From positions 62,001 to 126,000 of the forward strand of contig NZ_PYIX02000002.1 in the NCBI RefSeq assembly GCF_003024515.2: DNA of 64,000 nt. The letters are read 5' to 3'. Below are positions 1 through 8,380 of this stretch, piece after piece (the stretch's first letter is position 1; every line of letters starts with the position of its first letter). Below the pieces are notes generated by a model. That model ran no database searches and was not told the origin of the DNA. It was given only the letters and a program-made list of their open reading frames with translations. The DNA is from Acinetobacter sichuanensis (lineage in GTDB: Bacteria > Pseudomonadota > Gammaproteobacteria > Pseudomonadales > Moraxellaceae). A program made the translations under genes and the position numbers.

Positions 1-158
1 CCTGCTTGCATTAATAATACAAACAATGTTCCTAAAACAATCAGTGTAATATCAGAAAATGTATTGATTGCATTAAATTGTGCAGGTGAGACCGTTGTTA
101 AGCTATATGTTTGTGATGAGCTAAATAATAGTACCAAATAGAGATATAATTGCTTCAT
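1..158 (-). CDS. Ammonium transporter, N-terminal fragment
   Basis: Reading the minus strand from an ATG at 158 gives an open frame of 52 codons that runs off the window edge. It starts with a short hydrophobic signal-like stretch (MKQLYLYLVLLFSSSQTYS), followed by a membrane helix ending in VLGTLFVLLMQAG. A first helix ending in 'LLMQAGF' or 'LLMTPG' is typical of Amt/AmtB channels, which move ammonium or ammonia across the inner membrane. Some Amt proteins carry a cleaved signal peptide, as this one seems to. Only the first helix is visible, so the family call rests on a short match. I see no strong ribosome binding site. Confidence 0.65.
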   Translation of the reverse strand, partial: MKQLYLYLVLLFSSSQTYSLTTVSPAQFNAINTFSDITLIVLGTLFVLLMQA

Positions 159-450
159 CTGTTATTTTAACCCTATCCATACTCTCTAAATTACCATTCT
201 AATTTTAGAATGCCCCTTAAGCCTTAATTTAAACTCGCTTGGTTAAAACAATTATTCCCCATATTTTTTAAATTACATTTTCATTTTTTATTTAAGTGGA
301 ATTTTTCATATTTTACCAAATGGTCATTCTCATATAAATAGTTTACATAAAATTTATCTTTTTAAGATCTTGATCACACTTCTTTTATATCAAAAAAATT
401 ATTGTCGTGATATCTAGTTTTCTTTGATTAAGACTAAAAATAATATCAAT
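159..450. other. AT-rich intergenic region between amt-like gene and pntB terminator
   Basis: These bases separate the 5' end of the ammonium transporter fragment from the pntB terminator. The stretch is very AT-rich and should hold the transporter's promoter. I cannot single out a convincing -35/-10 pair or a regulator site, and I see no open frame with coding character. Confidence 0.5.
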
Positions 451-475
451 AAAAAAACCACCCGAAGGTGGTTTT
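451..475 (-). terminator. Intrinsic terminator of the pnt operon
   Basis: A 9-bp perfect stem, AAAACCACC paired with GGTGGTTTT, closes a four-base loop (TTCG on the transcribed strand). It is followed by a run of T on the minus strand and lies about 50 bases past the pntB stop codon. Confidence 0.85.
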
Positions 476-523
476 AGATCTTCCCAAATCCCATTTTAGA
501 AAAGAGGGATTTTGAAGTATAAA

Positions 524-1978
524 TTAGTGACCGCCGCCATTAATCGCTTTCGTCATATCTTCAACAACTTTCTTCGCATCACCAAAGATCATCATGGTTT
601 TTTCGTTATAGAACAAGTCATTATCTAGACCAGCATAACCAGTCGCCATAGAACGCTTGATCACCATGATTGTACGTGCTTTATGTGCTTCAAGAATCGG
701 CATACCATAAATCGGTGATGTTGGGTCATCTTTTGCAGCAGGGTTAACAACGTCATTCGCACCAATCACAAGTACAACATCTGTTGCAGGGAAGTCTGAG
801 TTAATCTCATCCATTTCCAAGATGTCTTCATAAGCTACGTCTGCTTCAGCAAGAAGGACGTTCATGTGACCAGGCATACGACCAGCAACAGGGTGAATTG
901 CAAAACGAACAGTTACACCTTGTTCTTTAAGTAATTCACATAATTCTTTTACTGCATTTTGAGCACGACCTTGTGCCATACCATAACCAGGCACGATCAC
1001 AACGCTGTCTGCATTTGACATCAAGAAGCCAGCATCGTCCGCAGAACCTGAACGGTAGTTACGTTGAACTTGTTCACCTTTATCAGCAGAAGCAACCGCA
1101 GCACCACCCATCGCACCACCAAACAATACGTTGATGATTGAACGGTTCATCGCTTTACACATGATGTAAGACAGAATTGCGCCTGAAGAACCAACTAGCG
1201 AACCCGCAACGATCAGCATGTTGTTTTCAAGTGTAAAACCAATACCTGCAGCAGCCCAACCTGAGAATGAGTTAAGAAGTGAAACCACCACTGGCATATC
1301 ACCGCCACCTACTGGTGCAATCCAAACCCAACCAAATACCAGTGCAAGTGCAGTCATTGCCCAGAATGCTTGCATATTGCCTGTCGTGAAGAAGTAAACA
1401 CCGCACGCCAACATTGCAAGGAATATAACCGCTTGAACAGGTTTAACCCATCCACCAGAAATCGTTTTTGCCCATTTCTTCGCAGCCAATTTACCATAAG
1501 CAAATACTGAAGCTGTGAATGTAATCGCACCAACGAAACAGCCAACAAATAATTCAAATAAATGAACTTTGCTCATATGCGCATGTTGAACACCCGCAGC
1601 AGTTAAAGCAGATTCATTTTCAGCAAATAACACTGTAAGTTGGTTGTTATGTAGGATCGCAGCAATTGCGATCAATACCGCAGCCAAACCGACCAATGAG
1701 TGCATTAAAGCCACAGTTTCAGGCATTTGTGTCATTGGCACTGTACGTGCACGAGCAATACCAACAACCGCACCAAGCACCATTGCCCCACCAATCATCC
1801 AAATCACAGGATGGTCAGCAACAAAGAAAGTTGTGATGACAGCGATTGCCATTGCAACCATACCGTAACGGTTACCTTGAATCGCAGTTTTAGGACCTGA
1901 AAGACCACGTAAAGTTAAGATAAAAAGGACAGCACCAATCAGGTAAAACCAATCTGCATATTCTTTAATGAATTCCAT
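524..1978 (-). CDS. pntB: NAD(P) transhydrogenase subunit beta
   Basis: Beta subunit of the inner-membrane proton-translocating transhydrogenase, which uses the proton gradient to pass hydride from NADH to NADP+ and so supplies NADPH. The 484 residues show the usual order: about nine membrane helices in the first ~270 residues, then the soluble NADP(H)-binding domain III with VIVPGYGMAQGRAQ near residue 330 and the GANDVVNPAA and NDLFYNEKTMMIFGDAKK motifs near the C-terminus. Length is normal for PntB. It is the third gene of a minus-strand operon; only three bases separate it from the upstream pntAB stop, so the two are likely translationally coupled. A strong terminator follows. Confidence 0.97.
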   Translation of the reverse strand: MEFIKEYADWFYLIGAVLFILTLRGLSGPKTAIQGNRYGMVAMAIAVITTFFVADHPVIWMIGGAMVLGAVVGIARARTVPMTQMPETVALMHSLVGLAAVLIAIAAILHNNQLTVLFAENESALTAAGVQHAHMSKVHLFELFVGCFVGAITFTASVFAYGKLAAKKWAKTISGGWVKPVQAVIFLAMLACGVYFFTTGNMQAFWAMTALALVFGWVWIAPVGGGDMPVVVSLLNSFSGWAAAGIGFTLENNMLIVAGSLVGSSGAILSYIMCKAMNRSIINVLFGGAMGGAAVASADKGEQVQRNYRSGSADDAGFLMSNADSVVIVPGYGMAQGRAQNAVKELCELLKEQGVTVRFAIHPVAGRMPGHMNVLLAEADVAYEDILEMDEINSDFPATDVVLVIGANDVVNPAAKDDPTSPIYGMPILEAHKARTIMVIKRSMATGYAGLDNDLFYNEKTMMIFGDAKKVVEDMTKAINGGGH

Positions 1979-1981
1979 GGA

Positions 1982-2302
1982 TTAGCCCTCTTTTTTCTTT
2001 TGTTTTGGCTTAAACATTTCAAGCATACGCGCAGTCACTGCGAAACCACCAAAAATATTAATACTTGCCAAGAACACAGCAACTGCACCAAGCACACTTA
2101 CAACATTGATATCTTGAAATTGTACGTTGGCATCAACAACGCCAGGAATACCTACGGTTTGAATCATTGCACCCACAATAATAATAGATGACAATGCATT
2201 GGTTACCGCCATTAACGGTGTATGCAATGCAGGTGTTACACCCCAAACCACGTAGTAACCAACAAAAATGGCTAAGACGAAAATAGTAATAGTTTCAACC
2301 AT
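1982..2302 (-). CDS. pntAB: NAD(P) transhydrogenase subunit alpha, part 2 (membrane domain)
   Basis: Small membrane part of the alpha subunit (domain IIa), 106 residues with three to four hydrophobic helices and a basic C-terminal tail ([14 protein letters not shown]). In enterobacteria this region is fused to the NAD-binding domain in one PntA. Here alpha is split into two genes, the arrangement found in Acinetobacter, Rhodospirillum and several other bacteria. It lies between pntAA (11-base gap) and pntB (three-base gap) in the operon, and a GGAGAG ribosome site precedes its ATG. It provides helices of the proton channel together with PntB. Confidence 0.95.
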   Translation of the reverse strand: MVETITIFVLAIFVGYYVVWGVTPALHTPLMAVTNALSSIIIVGAMIQTVGIPGVVDANVQFQDINVVSVLGAVAVFLASINIFGGFAVTARMLEMFKPKQKKKEG

Positions 2303-2313
2303 GATGACTCTCC

Positions 2314-3441
2314 TTAACCACGTTTGAGCAGTACTTGACCGCCATGTGTTACTAGAAGTGCTTTTTGAATTTCGTCTTCTTGATTCAATTTAAAGTTTTT
2401 ATCTTGATCAAATAAAGTTTCTACGAAATTAAACACGTTACGTGCATACAACGCCGAAGCTTCTGTCGAAACAGTTGCAGGAATATTTGGGATACCCAAA
2501 ATAGTCACGCCATTATCTGTTACAACATTTTCACCACATTTCGAGCCTTCAACGTTACCACCTGTTTCAACCGCCATATCAAGGATGATTGAACCTGGTT
2601 TCATTTTGGCAACAGTTTCGGCTTTAATTAAACGTGGTGCATCGCGACCTGGTAATAAAGCAGTTGTAATCACGATATCAGCATTTGAAACAGCTTTATC
2701 TACGATGATGGCTTGGTCTTTGATGTATTGCTCACCTGGCATCCATCCATAACCATTTTTAGCAGCATCAGCAGCTTTTTGCTTTTCTTCATCTGACATT
2801 GGCACGTCTAACCACTTACCACCAAGTGATTCGACTTGATCACGAGCTGTTGGGCGTAAGTCAGTTGCTTCTACCACAGCACCCAAACGTTTCGCCGTTG
2901 CAATCGCTTGTAAACCTGCGACACCAACACCCATAATAACAATACGTGCAGGCTTTACTGTACCCGCCGCAGTCATTAGCATTGGGAACATACGTTGATA
3001 TTCCGCAGCAGCTAAAAGTACCGACTTATAACCCGCTAAGTTTGCTTGAGATGACAGTACATCCATATTTTGCGCACGAGATAATGTTCGTGGTAAAAGC
3101 TCTAACGCAAATGCAGATACTTGTTGTGAAGCAAACTGGTCAAGGTCAGGGTTACGATACGGATCAAACATTGCAATAATGGTTGTATTAGGTGCAAGTT
3201 TTTGAATTTCATTGCCTTGTGGAGCACGAACCTTCAAAACAAGCTGACTACCTGTATAGGCATCATCCGTAATTTTTGCACCGACCTGTTCGTAAGCACT
3301 ATCAATATAAGCAGCTTTTTTACCTGCTCCACGTTCAATGACTACGTTATGACCAGCACTGATCAACTTTTTTACTGTTTCTGGTGTAGCAGCTACACGA
3401 CTTTCACCGAGAACAGTTTCGGTTGGGATTCCGATCTGCAT
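2314..3441 (-). CDS. pntAA: NAD(P) transhydrogenase subunit alpha, part 1 (NAD-binding)
   Basis: Soluble NAD(H)-binding domain I of the transhydrogenase, 375 residues. It belongs to the alanine dehydrogenase/PNT superfamily: the N-terminal [17 protein letters not shown] matches the family start, and the Rossmann motif [21 protein letters not shown] lies near residues 168-188, followed by [18 protein letters not shown]. It is the first gene of the pnt operon, and its start is fixed by a GAGGGA ribosome site seven bases upstream of the ATG. The leader carries a 9-bp hairpin (separate entry). The split into pntAA and pntAB is real: the frames do not overlap and each has its own start site. Confidence 0.96.
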   Translation of the reverse strand: MQIGIPTETVLGESRVAATPETVKKLISAGHNVVIERGAGKKAAYIDSAYEQVGAKITDDAYTGSQLVLKVRAPQGNEIQKLAPNTTIIAMFDPYRNPDLDQFASQQVSAFALELLPRTLSRAQNMDVLSSQANLAGYKSVLLAAAEYQRMFPMLMTAAGTVKPARIVIMGVGVAGLQAIATAKRLGAVVEATDLRPTARDQVESLGGKWLDVPMSDEEKQKAADAAKNGYGWMPGEQYIKDQAIIVDKAVSNADIVITTALLPGRDAPRLIKAETVAKMKPGSIILDMAVETGGNVEGSKCGENVVTDNGVTILGIPNIPATVSTEASALYARNVFNFVETLFDQDKNFKLNQEDEIQKALLVTHGGQVLLKRG

Positions 3442-3472
3442 GAGCGTCCCTCAAGCTAATTTTTCTTCAAGT

Positions 3473-3494
3473 AAACATCGTGGTTACGATGTTT
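3473..3494 (-). promoter_or_regulatory. Hairpin in the pntAA leader
   Basis: AAACATCGT and ACGATGTTT form a perfect 9-bp inverted repeat with a four-base loop, about 30 bases upstream of the pntAA start codon. No T-run follows on the minus strand, so it is not a classical terminator. It could be an operator for a dimeric regulator or an mRNA structure that stabilises the leader. The function is not known to me. Confidence 0.5.
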
Positions 3495-4323
3495 CCCCCT
3501 AGATGCATTTTGTTCTGAATTTTTGGATTCTAATTGAACTTTTTTAAAATACTACCCAATATTTATTTAATAAATACCCATATTTTGAACTCATGATTCA
3601 CTTTTATCATTTTATGACATACCCAACATTTATTTAAGTTAATACCATTTTGGATTTTTTGCTTATTTTTTTATCAAAAGTGAAATTTTTAAATGAAATT
3701 TCCCATTTTTATTTTGAGCATTTTTCCTGTTGCAACAAAATCATCAAACTTCAATTGGCTCTAACTACATTTAGCGTTATAAAATTGAACTTAATAAGTT
3801 TTAGATATTTATTTAGAAAACAAGCTTTTTATAAACCATTTTTTATAAATTAGCTTTTTTGACAATTTTACCGTGATTGATGGGTGATTTTATTGACTTA
3901 TTTTTACTCAAAAACTGTCAATTATGTAAACAACTTATCATTACTTTTTTTAATTTAATTAATAAATAAAAGTACTTGTGTGAAATCATTATATTTTTAG
4001 ATTGGAGCAATAATTTAAACAACAAAAAAAAATTATTTTTTTTATTTGCCATTTTGCCAGATGATGACTAATCGGCGTTCCTGAAACACTTTGGCATAAC
4101 ATGCACATTTTTAGTGCATTATTATTTACATCCAAATCTGTGCTTTTTTAAATCGTTATTTATAGTTTGCAGCATCTTGAAAAAAATATTGTGTACATAC
4201 ATCAATTTCCTATTCCTTATTTTGATGGGATTAATTCTTTTTTTGCATTTCATCTCTAAATTGAGACTCTTTATACTAAAGTGATGGCATCTTTGATGCA
4301 TTCTTTTGGATCATAATCATCAT
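3495..4323. other. AT-rich intergenic region between pnt operon and EamA gene
   Basis: About 830 bases with no convincing gene. The only open frames are short and dominated by Phe, Lys and Ile, as expected from AT-rich DNA. The region must contain divergent promoters for the pnt operon and the permease. It contains an imperfect direct repeat, described separately. I see no RNA gene, but a small RNA in a stretch this long cannot be excluded by eye. Confidence 0.5.
3553..3652. repeat. Imperfect direct repeat upstream of pntAA
   Basis: Two related stretches of about 34 bases, at 3553-3586 and 3619-3652, both begin with TACCCAAyATTTATTTAA and continue with AAATACCcAT/TTAATACCAT and a T-rich end. 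They are 66 bases apart. They could be paired regulator sites or chance similarity in AT-rich sequence. Confidence 0.35.
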
Positions 4324-5250
4324 ATGAAAATCTCATTATCGAGTGTGCAATTAGGATCTTTATTTGCTTTAGGTGCTGCATTTTTATTTAGTACCAAAGC
4401 AATTTTCATTAAACAAGCTTATGCCCTCTCTCCTCTAGTGGATGGAACGGTATTAATGGCTTTACGCATGGCAAGTGCATTACCTTTTTTCTTACTGATT
4501 TGCTGGCTAAATCGGCATCATAGTCGTGATTTATCTGCCAAAGACTGGGGCTTATTAGTTTTCGCGGGTTTACTGGGTTATTATTTTTCAAGCTGGTTAG
4601 ATTTTTCAGGATTAATGTATATTAGTGCGTCATTAGAACGTATTATTTTATTTTTATATCCAACATTAACAGTGCTTGCTTCTTGTGCGATTTATAAGAA
4701 AAAGTTAAATTTTAAAAGTATTTTTGCCATTACACTAAGTTATGGCGGTACTGTGATTGTAATGCTTCAAGAACAAAGCACGGTTGCACATGAAGGTAAT
4801 TTTTGGCTCGGTGTAAGTTTAGTTTTTGCGAGTGCTGTAAGCTTTGCAGCCTATTTATTATTAACACCACGCTTAATTTTACGTTTTGGTTCTTGGAATT
4901 ATACAGGGCTAGCTTTAAGTGTTGCGTGTATTGGGACTTTGACTCATTTTCTTGTTGTCACACCACAACCTTTTGTATTATTAGCTCAACTGCCTAGTCA
5001 AATTGTTTGGTATGGCATCGCGCTTGGGCTTTTGGTCACCGTTTTACCGACTATTTTAATCGCACAGAGTATTTCTCGTTTAGGTGCAGCACAGTCTGCA
5101 ATGATTGGTTCAATTGGTCCTATTTTAACTATTATTCTTGCTGTTGCATTATTAGGCGAACATATGAATGGGATTCAATGGTTAGGTTGCATCTTGAATA
5201 TCATTGGTGTCATGATGATTACCCTGTCTAAGAAGAAACTCGCACAATAA
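4324..5250 (+). CDS. EamA/DMT-family transporter
   Basis: Inner-membrane permease of the drug/metabolite transporter superfamily with about ten hydrophobic helices in two EamA repeats; the first begins at LGSLFALGAAFLFSTKAIF and the second near NFWLGVSLVFASAVSFAAYLL. Substrates in this family range from amino acids to metabolites and cannot be predicted here. I take the ATG at 4324 (MKISLSSVQLGS) rather than an in-frame TTG six codons upstream, because TTG starts are rare and the extra His/Asn-rich residues look like leader sequence. Its stop lies 12 bases before the LD-carboxypeptidase gene, so the two are probably co-transcribed. Confidence 0.88.
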   Translation: MKISLSSVQLGSLFALGAAFLFSTKAIFIKQAYALSPLVDGTVLMALRMASALPFFLLICWLNRHHSRDLSAKDWGLLVFAGLLGYYFSSWLDFSGLMYISASLERIILFLYPTLTVLASCAIYKKKLNFKSIFAITLSYGGTVIVMLQEQSTVAHEGNFWLGVSLVFASAVSFAAYLLLTPRLILRFGSWNYTGLALSVACIGTLTHFLVVTPQPFVLLAQLPSQIVWYGIALGLLVTVLPTILIAQSISRLGAAQSAMIGSIGPILTIILAVALLGEHMNGIQWLGCILNIIGVMMITLSKKKLAQ

Positions 5251-5262
5251 TCTGGGTAAATT

Positions 5263-6129
5263 ATGCATTTTCAAATTGTTGCGCCAAGTGCGTGTGTAGA
5301 AGCTGATAAAATTGAGCTTGCACAAAATCAATTAGAGCGTTTAGGGCATCAAGTGAGTTTAGCTGAGCATGTTTTTGCACAGCATCGTTATCTTGCTGGC
5401 ACTGTGGAACAACGTATTCAAGATTTAAAAACAGCATGTACAGATCCAAACATTGATGCGATTTGGTGCGCACGTGGTGGAACAGGCGCAGCGATGCTTT
5501 TGCCATATTTAGGAAGTTGGATCATGAATAAACCGATTATTGGTTATTCAGATAGTACTGTTTTATTAAATTATATTGCTATGCATGACGGAGCAGCAAT
5601 TCATGCACCTGTATTTCAGGAAATTGCCTGTAAAAATTTGCACAATACACTTTTATCTACAGATGCACTAAAAACCATTGCCTTATTACATCACGATACG
5701 GTTAATCATTATCCTTTAATTGCACTCAATTCATTTGCTCAGCATTTTGAAATAGAAAACTTAAAAGTTTTAGGTGGAAATCTCACTGTACTCAGTACTT
5801 TACAAGGCACACCTGACAGCTTAAAGCTCAACCAAGCCTCTATTTTGATGCTTGAAGATGTTGGTGAGCCTTATTATCGAATTGAACGCTCTTTTGTACA
5901 ACTTTTACAAAGTATAGATATTTCATTATTAAAAGCAGTTGTTTTAGGTGACTTTTATCATTGCCCACAAAAAAATGTCCCGCATAGCCTCATAGAAATT
6001 TTTAATGAGCATTTAGAAGCACTACAAATCCCGCTCTATCAGTGTGATTGGTTTGGGCATGGTGAGCATAATCGCCCGTTTTGGCTGGGTAAAAAAGGCA
6101 TGATTCACCATTCACAATTGATTATCTGA
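5263..6129 (+). CDS. ldcA: Muramoyltetrapeptide (LD-) carboxypeptidase, S66 family
   Basis: Serine peptidase that removes the terminal D-alanine from murein tetrapeptides during cytoplasmic peptidoglycan recycling. The catalytic triad is visible: Ser96 in PIIGYSDST, Glu198 in LMLEDVGEPYYRIER and His266 in WFGHGEHNRPFWLG. The spacings (102 and 68 residues) equal those I recall for the Pseudomonas aeruginosa enzyme (Ser115, Glu217, His285). At 288 residues it is slightly short, mainly at the N-terminus. It follows the EamA gene closely. Its last 18 bases overlap the end of convergent soxR. NagZ, another recycling enzyme, is encoded later in this window. Confidence 0.92.
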   Translation: MHFQIVAPSACVEADKIELAQNQLERLGHQVSLAEHVFAQHRYLAGTVEQRIQDLKTACTDPNIDAIWCARGGTGAAMLLPYLGSWIMNKPIIGYSDSTVLLNYIAMHDGAAIHAPVFQEIACKNLHNTLLSTDALKTIALLHHDTVNHYPLIALNSFAQHFEIENLKVLGGNLTVLSTLQGTPDSLKLNQASILMLEDVGEPYYRIERSFVQLLQSIDISLLKAVVLGDFYHCPQKNVPHSLIEIFNEHLEALQIPLYQCDWFGHGEHNRPFWLGKKGMIHHSQLII

Positions 6130-6618
6130 GAGCTCATGTTCAGAACTTTCTTTTTCCAATAAAGTCATTAATACATGTGCAAAGTGTGCCCCAGCTGATT
6201 GTTTTGCGAGTTGATCATCAGGATTACGGAGGGGACACTGTTGTAAAGATAAACAACCGCAACCAATGCATTTATCTAATTGATTGCGTAATTGTAAAAG
6301 TGAGATAATTTTTTCATCAAGCTGCTGCTGCCAAGTGCTCGACATTTTTGCCCAATCTTTTTTGCTAGCAATTTGTTGTTTAGGTAAAACTGAAAATGCC
6401 TCATGCACTTGCTGTAAGCTGATACCCACTTGTTGCGCGACCTTAATAATAGCAATACGGCGTAACATAGCTCTTAGATAACGCCGCTGATTACCTTGTG
6501 TGCGTGTACTCCAAATCAGTTGTTTTTCTTCATAAAATCTTATTGTTGCAACACTAACACCACTTCTTTCTGCCAACTCACCAATACTTAACCATGTATT
6601 TAAATCTTGTTTTTCCAT
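6112..6618 (-). CDS. soxR: Redox-sensitive transcriptional activator SoxR (MerR family)
   Basis: MerR-family regulator with a [2Fe-2S] cluster. Oxidation by redox-cycling compounds switches bound SoxR to an activator that untwists promoters with long spacers. The winged-helix DNA-binding part (WLSIGELAERSGVSVATIRFYE, then GNQRRYLRAMLRRIAIIK) is followed by a dimerisation helix and the cluster motif CIGCGCLSLQQC, giving Cys117, 120, 122 and 128. These match the four ligands of the E. coli protein in number and spacing, so the sensor looks intact. The length is 168 residues. The gene is divergent from a ridA-like/MFS pair, and the SoxR operator lies between them. No soxS is visible, as is usual outside enterobacteria. 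Confidence 0.96.
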   Translation of the reverse strand: MEKQDLNTWLSIGELAERSGVSVATIRFYEEKQLIWSTRTQGNQRRYLRAMLRRIAIIKVAQQVGISLQQVHEAFSVLPKQQIASKKDWAKMSSTWQQQLDEKIISLLQLRNQLDKCIGCGCLSLQQCPLRNPDDQLAKQSAGAHFAHVLMTLLEKESSEHELSDNQL

Positions 6619-6625
6619 TTTTTGC

Positions 6626-6656
6626 TTGACCTCAAGTTAACTTGAGCTTTGATACT
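6626..6656 (+). promoter_or_regulatory. SoxR operator within a 19-bp-spacer promoter
   Basis: A perfect 16-base palindrome, CTCAAGTTAACTTGAG, at 6631-6646 matches the known SoxR operator. On the plus strand it lies between a -35 element TTGACC (6626-6631) and a -10 element GATACT (6651-6656), separated by 19 bp. The over-long spacer is the signature of MerR-family activated promoters. It points toward the ridA-like gene. Its position just upstream of soxR also allows autoregulation. Confidence 0.92.
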
Positions 6657-6670
6657 AGCAAAACTTTAAA

Positions 6671-7123
6671 ATGAACCAAAGACTTATAATCATGCACTCA
6701 AAATCCTCACTTTCTCGTATTCAAGCCTTTACTTTAATTAATCCAAATACACTTTATAACCCACGCGCATTTGCGTATAGTCACATCGCTGAAGTGAAGC
6801 ATTTTTTGCGTATTCTTCATATTTCAGGACAAGGTGGTGAAAACCAACAAGGACAATTGTCTCGAGACTTTGCTGAACAAACCCATCAAGCATTTCTCAA
6901 CTTACAACATGCTTTAGAACACGTTGATGCTCATATTTTGGATATCGCGATGTTACGTATTTTAGTGGTTGATCATAGCCCTAAAAAGCATCAGTTTTTA
7001 ATTCAGGAAATGCAGCTTTTGTGGAAAGATCATCCTTTTCCAGCTTGCACATTAATTCCTGTTCCGTGTCTTGCACTACCTAGCATGCTGATAGAAATTG
7101 AAGCAACTGCTTATTGTCTATGA
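6671..7123 (+). CDS. RidA/YjgF/UK114-family protein without the RidA arginine
   Basis: Up to 150 residues with the Rid fold pattern: LINPNTLYNPRAFAYSHIAEV, the ISGQGGENQQGQL segment, and the C-terminal end ALPSMLIEIEATA. RidA deaminates reactive enamine/imine intermediates using an arginine in a 'FPARS' motif. Here the aligned stretch is FPACT, with Cys126 in place of the arginine, so it probably belongs to a Rid subfamily without that activity. The start is uncertain: the ATG at 6671 lies only about 8 bases after the expected transcription start, and an ATG at 6692 (MHSKSSLSRIQ) is possible. It is the first gene downstream of the SoxR-type promoter, 21 bases before the MFS gene. Confidence 0.8.
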   Translation: MNQRLIIMHSKSSLSRIQAFTLINPNTLYNPRAFAYSHIAEVKHFLRILHISGQGGENQQGQLSRDFAEQTHQAFLNLQHALEHVDAHILDIAMLRILVVDHSPKKHQFLIQEMQLLWKDHPFPACTLIPVPCLALPSMLIEIEATAYCL

Positions 7124-7144
7124 ACCCGTTATGTGGAGTTCTTT

Positions 7145-8338
7145 ATGAATCCTGAACTCGATATTAGCCAAAATAAATCTTTATTATGGCTAATGGCGAT
7201 GGCCTGCGGTTTATGCGCAGGGGCAAATTATTATTGCCAACCTCTTGTACATTCAATTCAACAATATTTTGATGTACCTCAGTCTCAAGTCGCACTGACT
7301 GTGACCTTTGCACAAGTATCTTATGCTTTAGGACTTTTATTGATTGTTCCTGTGGGCGATATTGTCAATAAAACAAAATTTATTCCCTTACTAATGTTCT
7401 TTGCTGCCATTGGCTTAATGCTCTGTGCCTTTGCTGTCAATCTACCGATGTTATGGATCGGTACAATTATTACTGGGTTATTTTCTGTTGCAGCACAGGT
7501 TTTAATTCCATTAGCAACCATGGCAGTTAAACCTGAAAAAACAGGTGAAATCGTTGGTTTTTTAATGAGTGGCTTATTGGTTGGTTTATTACTATCAACA
7601 AGTTTAGCAGGCTTATTATCCAATCTATTTAACTGGAAAGTGATCTATGCTGTCAGCTCAATCTTAATGCTGATATTAGCATTTTTACTGAAAAGCCGTT
7701 TACCCACAGTACCCACCTTTAAAATGAGTTATGGCAAAATTTTCCAGTCTATGGCAAAACTTTTGCTTGAAGAGAAACGTTTAGTCTATCGTGCTTTAAT
7801 TGGTGGTTGTGCTTTTGCAGCAATGAGTATTTTATTTTCAACGATTGCAATGCTCTTAACCTCTCAGCCTTTTGAATTACCTGATGTGATGGTTGGTGTT
7901 GCAACTTTAATTGGTGTTTTCGGTGCTTTAGGTACAGCCAAAATAGGAAAAATCGCAGATCGTGGTTATACCAATGCGCTCACTTTAATTGGCGTCATTA
8001 TTTTAGCCATCAGTTGGGGATTTTTATATCTAGGTGGCACGTCTCTCATCAGTTATATTTTAGGTTATGGGATTGTCAGTTTAGGTCTAGCTATTGTGCA
8101 TACAAGTAACCAAAACATCATTTTCCGCTTACGCCCCGATGCAAAATCTCGTATTAACTCCATTTATATGACTGCTTATTTTACTGGAGGCGCGTGTGGT
8201 TCAGCTTTAGGTGTATATGCATGGCACCATGGTGGTTGGATGCTGACATGTATGGTCGGTTTTGGTTTGGTTTTAGCTGCTGCCTTTTTTGCTCTCTTAG
8301 ATCGTTTATATTTAAATAAACAACAAGTGAGTATTTAA
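7145..8338 (+). CDS. MFS transporter, probably SoxR-controlled efflux pump
   Basis: Major facilitator superfamily permease with twelve hydrophobic segments over 397 residues. The start region, LLWLMAMACGLCAGANYYCQPLV, matches an MFS group of presumed drug-efflux proteins whose first helix carries an 'NYYxQPLL'-type motif. The ATG at 7145 is chosen because GGAG lies six bases upstream; an in-frame GTG at 7133 lies before that ribosome site. The gene follows the Rid-like gene and should share the SoxR-activated promoter. Redox-active drugs or dyes are therefore plausible substrates, but this is inferred from context only. A bidirectional terminator follows. Confidence 0.88.
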   Translation: MNPELDISQNKSLLWLMAMACGLCAGANYYCQPLVHSIQQYFDVPQSQVALTVTFAQVSYALGLLLIVPVGDIVNKTKFIPLLMFFAAIGLMLCAFAVNLPMLWIGTIITGLFSVAAQVLIPLATMAVKPEKTGEIVGFLMSGLLVGLLLSTSLAGLLSNLFNWKVIYAVSSILMLILAFLLKSRLPTVPTFKMSYGKIFQSMAKLLLEEKRLVYRALIGGCAFAAMSILFSTIAMLLTSQPFELPDVMVGVATLIGVFGALGTAKIGKIADRGYTNALTLIGVIILAISWGFLYLGGTSLISYILGYGIVSLGLAIVHTSNQNIIFRLRPDAKSRINSIYMTAYFTGGACGSALGVYAWHHGGWMLTCMVGFGLVLAAAFFALLDRLYLNKQQVSI

Positions 8339-8347
8339 TTGTCATGA

Positions 8348-8380
8348 AAAAAAGAATCTCTTTAAACAGAGATTCTTTTT
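8348..8380. terminator. Bidirectional terminator between MFS and HEPN genes
   Basis: AGAATCTCT and AGAGATTCT form a 9-bp stem with a six-base loop. A-tracts on the left and T-tracts on the right let it end transcription from both converging genes. It reaches the stop codon of the minus-strand gene. Confidence 0.85.

Noticed and set aside
3650-3853. 67-codon open frame in the gap before the EamA gene
   Set aside because: Composed almost only of Phe, Leu, Lys, Asn and Ile as expected from AT-rich spacer, with no ribosome site and no recognisable family.
5261-5506. 81-codon antisense frame at the start of ldcA
   Set aside because: It is contained in the LD-carboxypeptidase gene, whose catalytic triad is complete.
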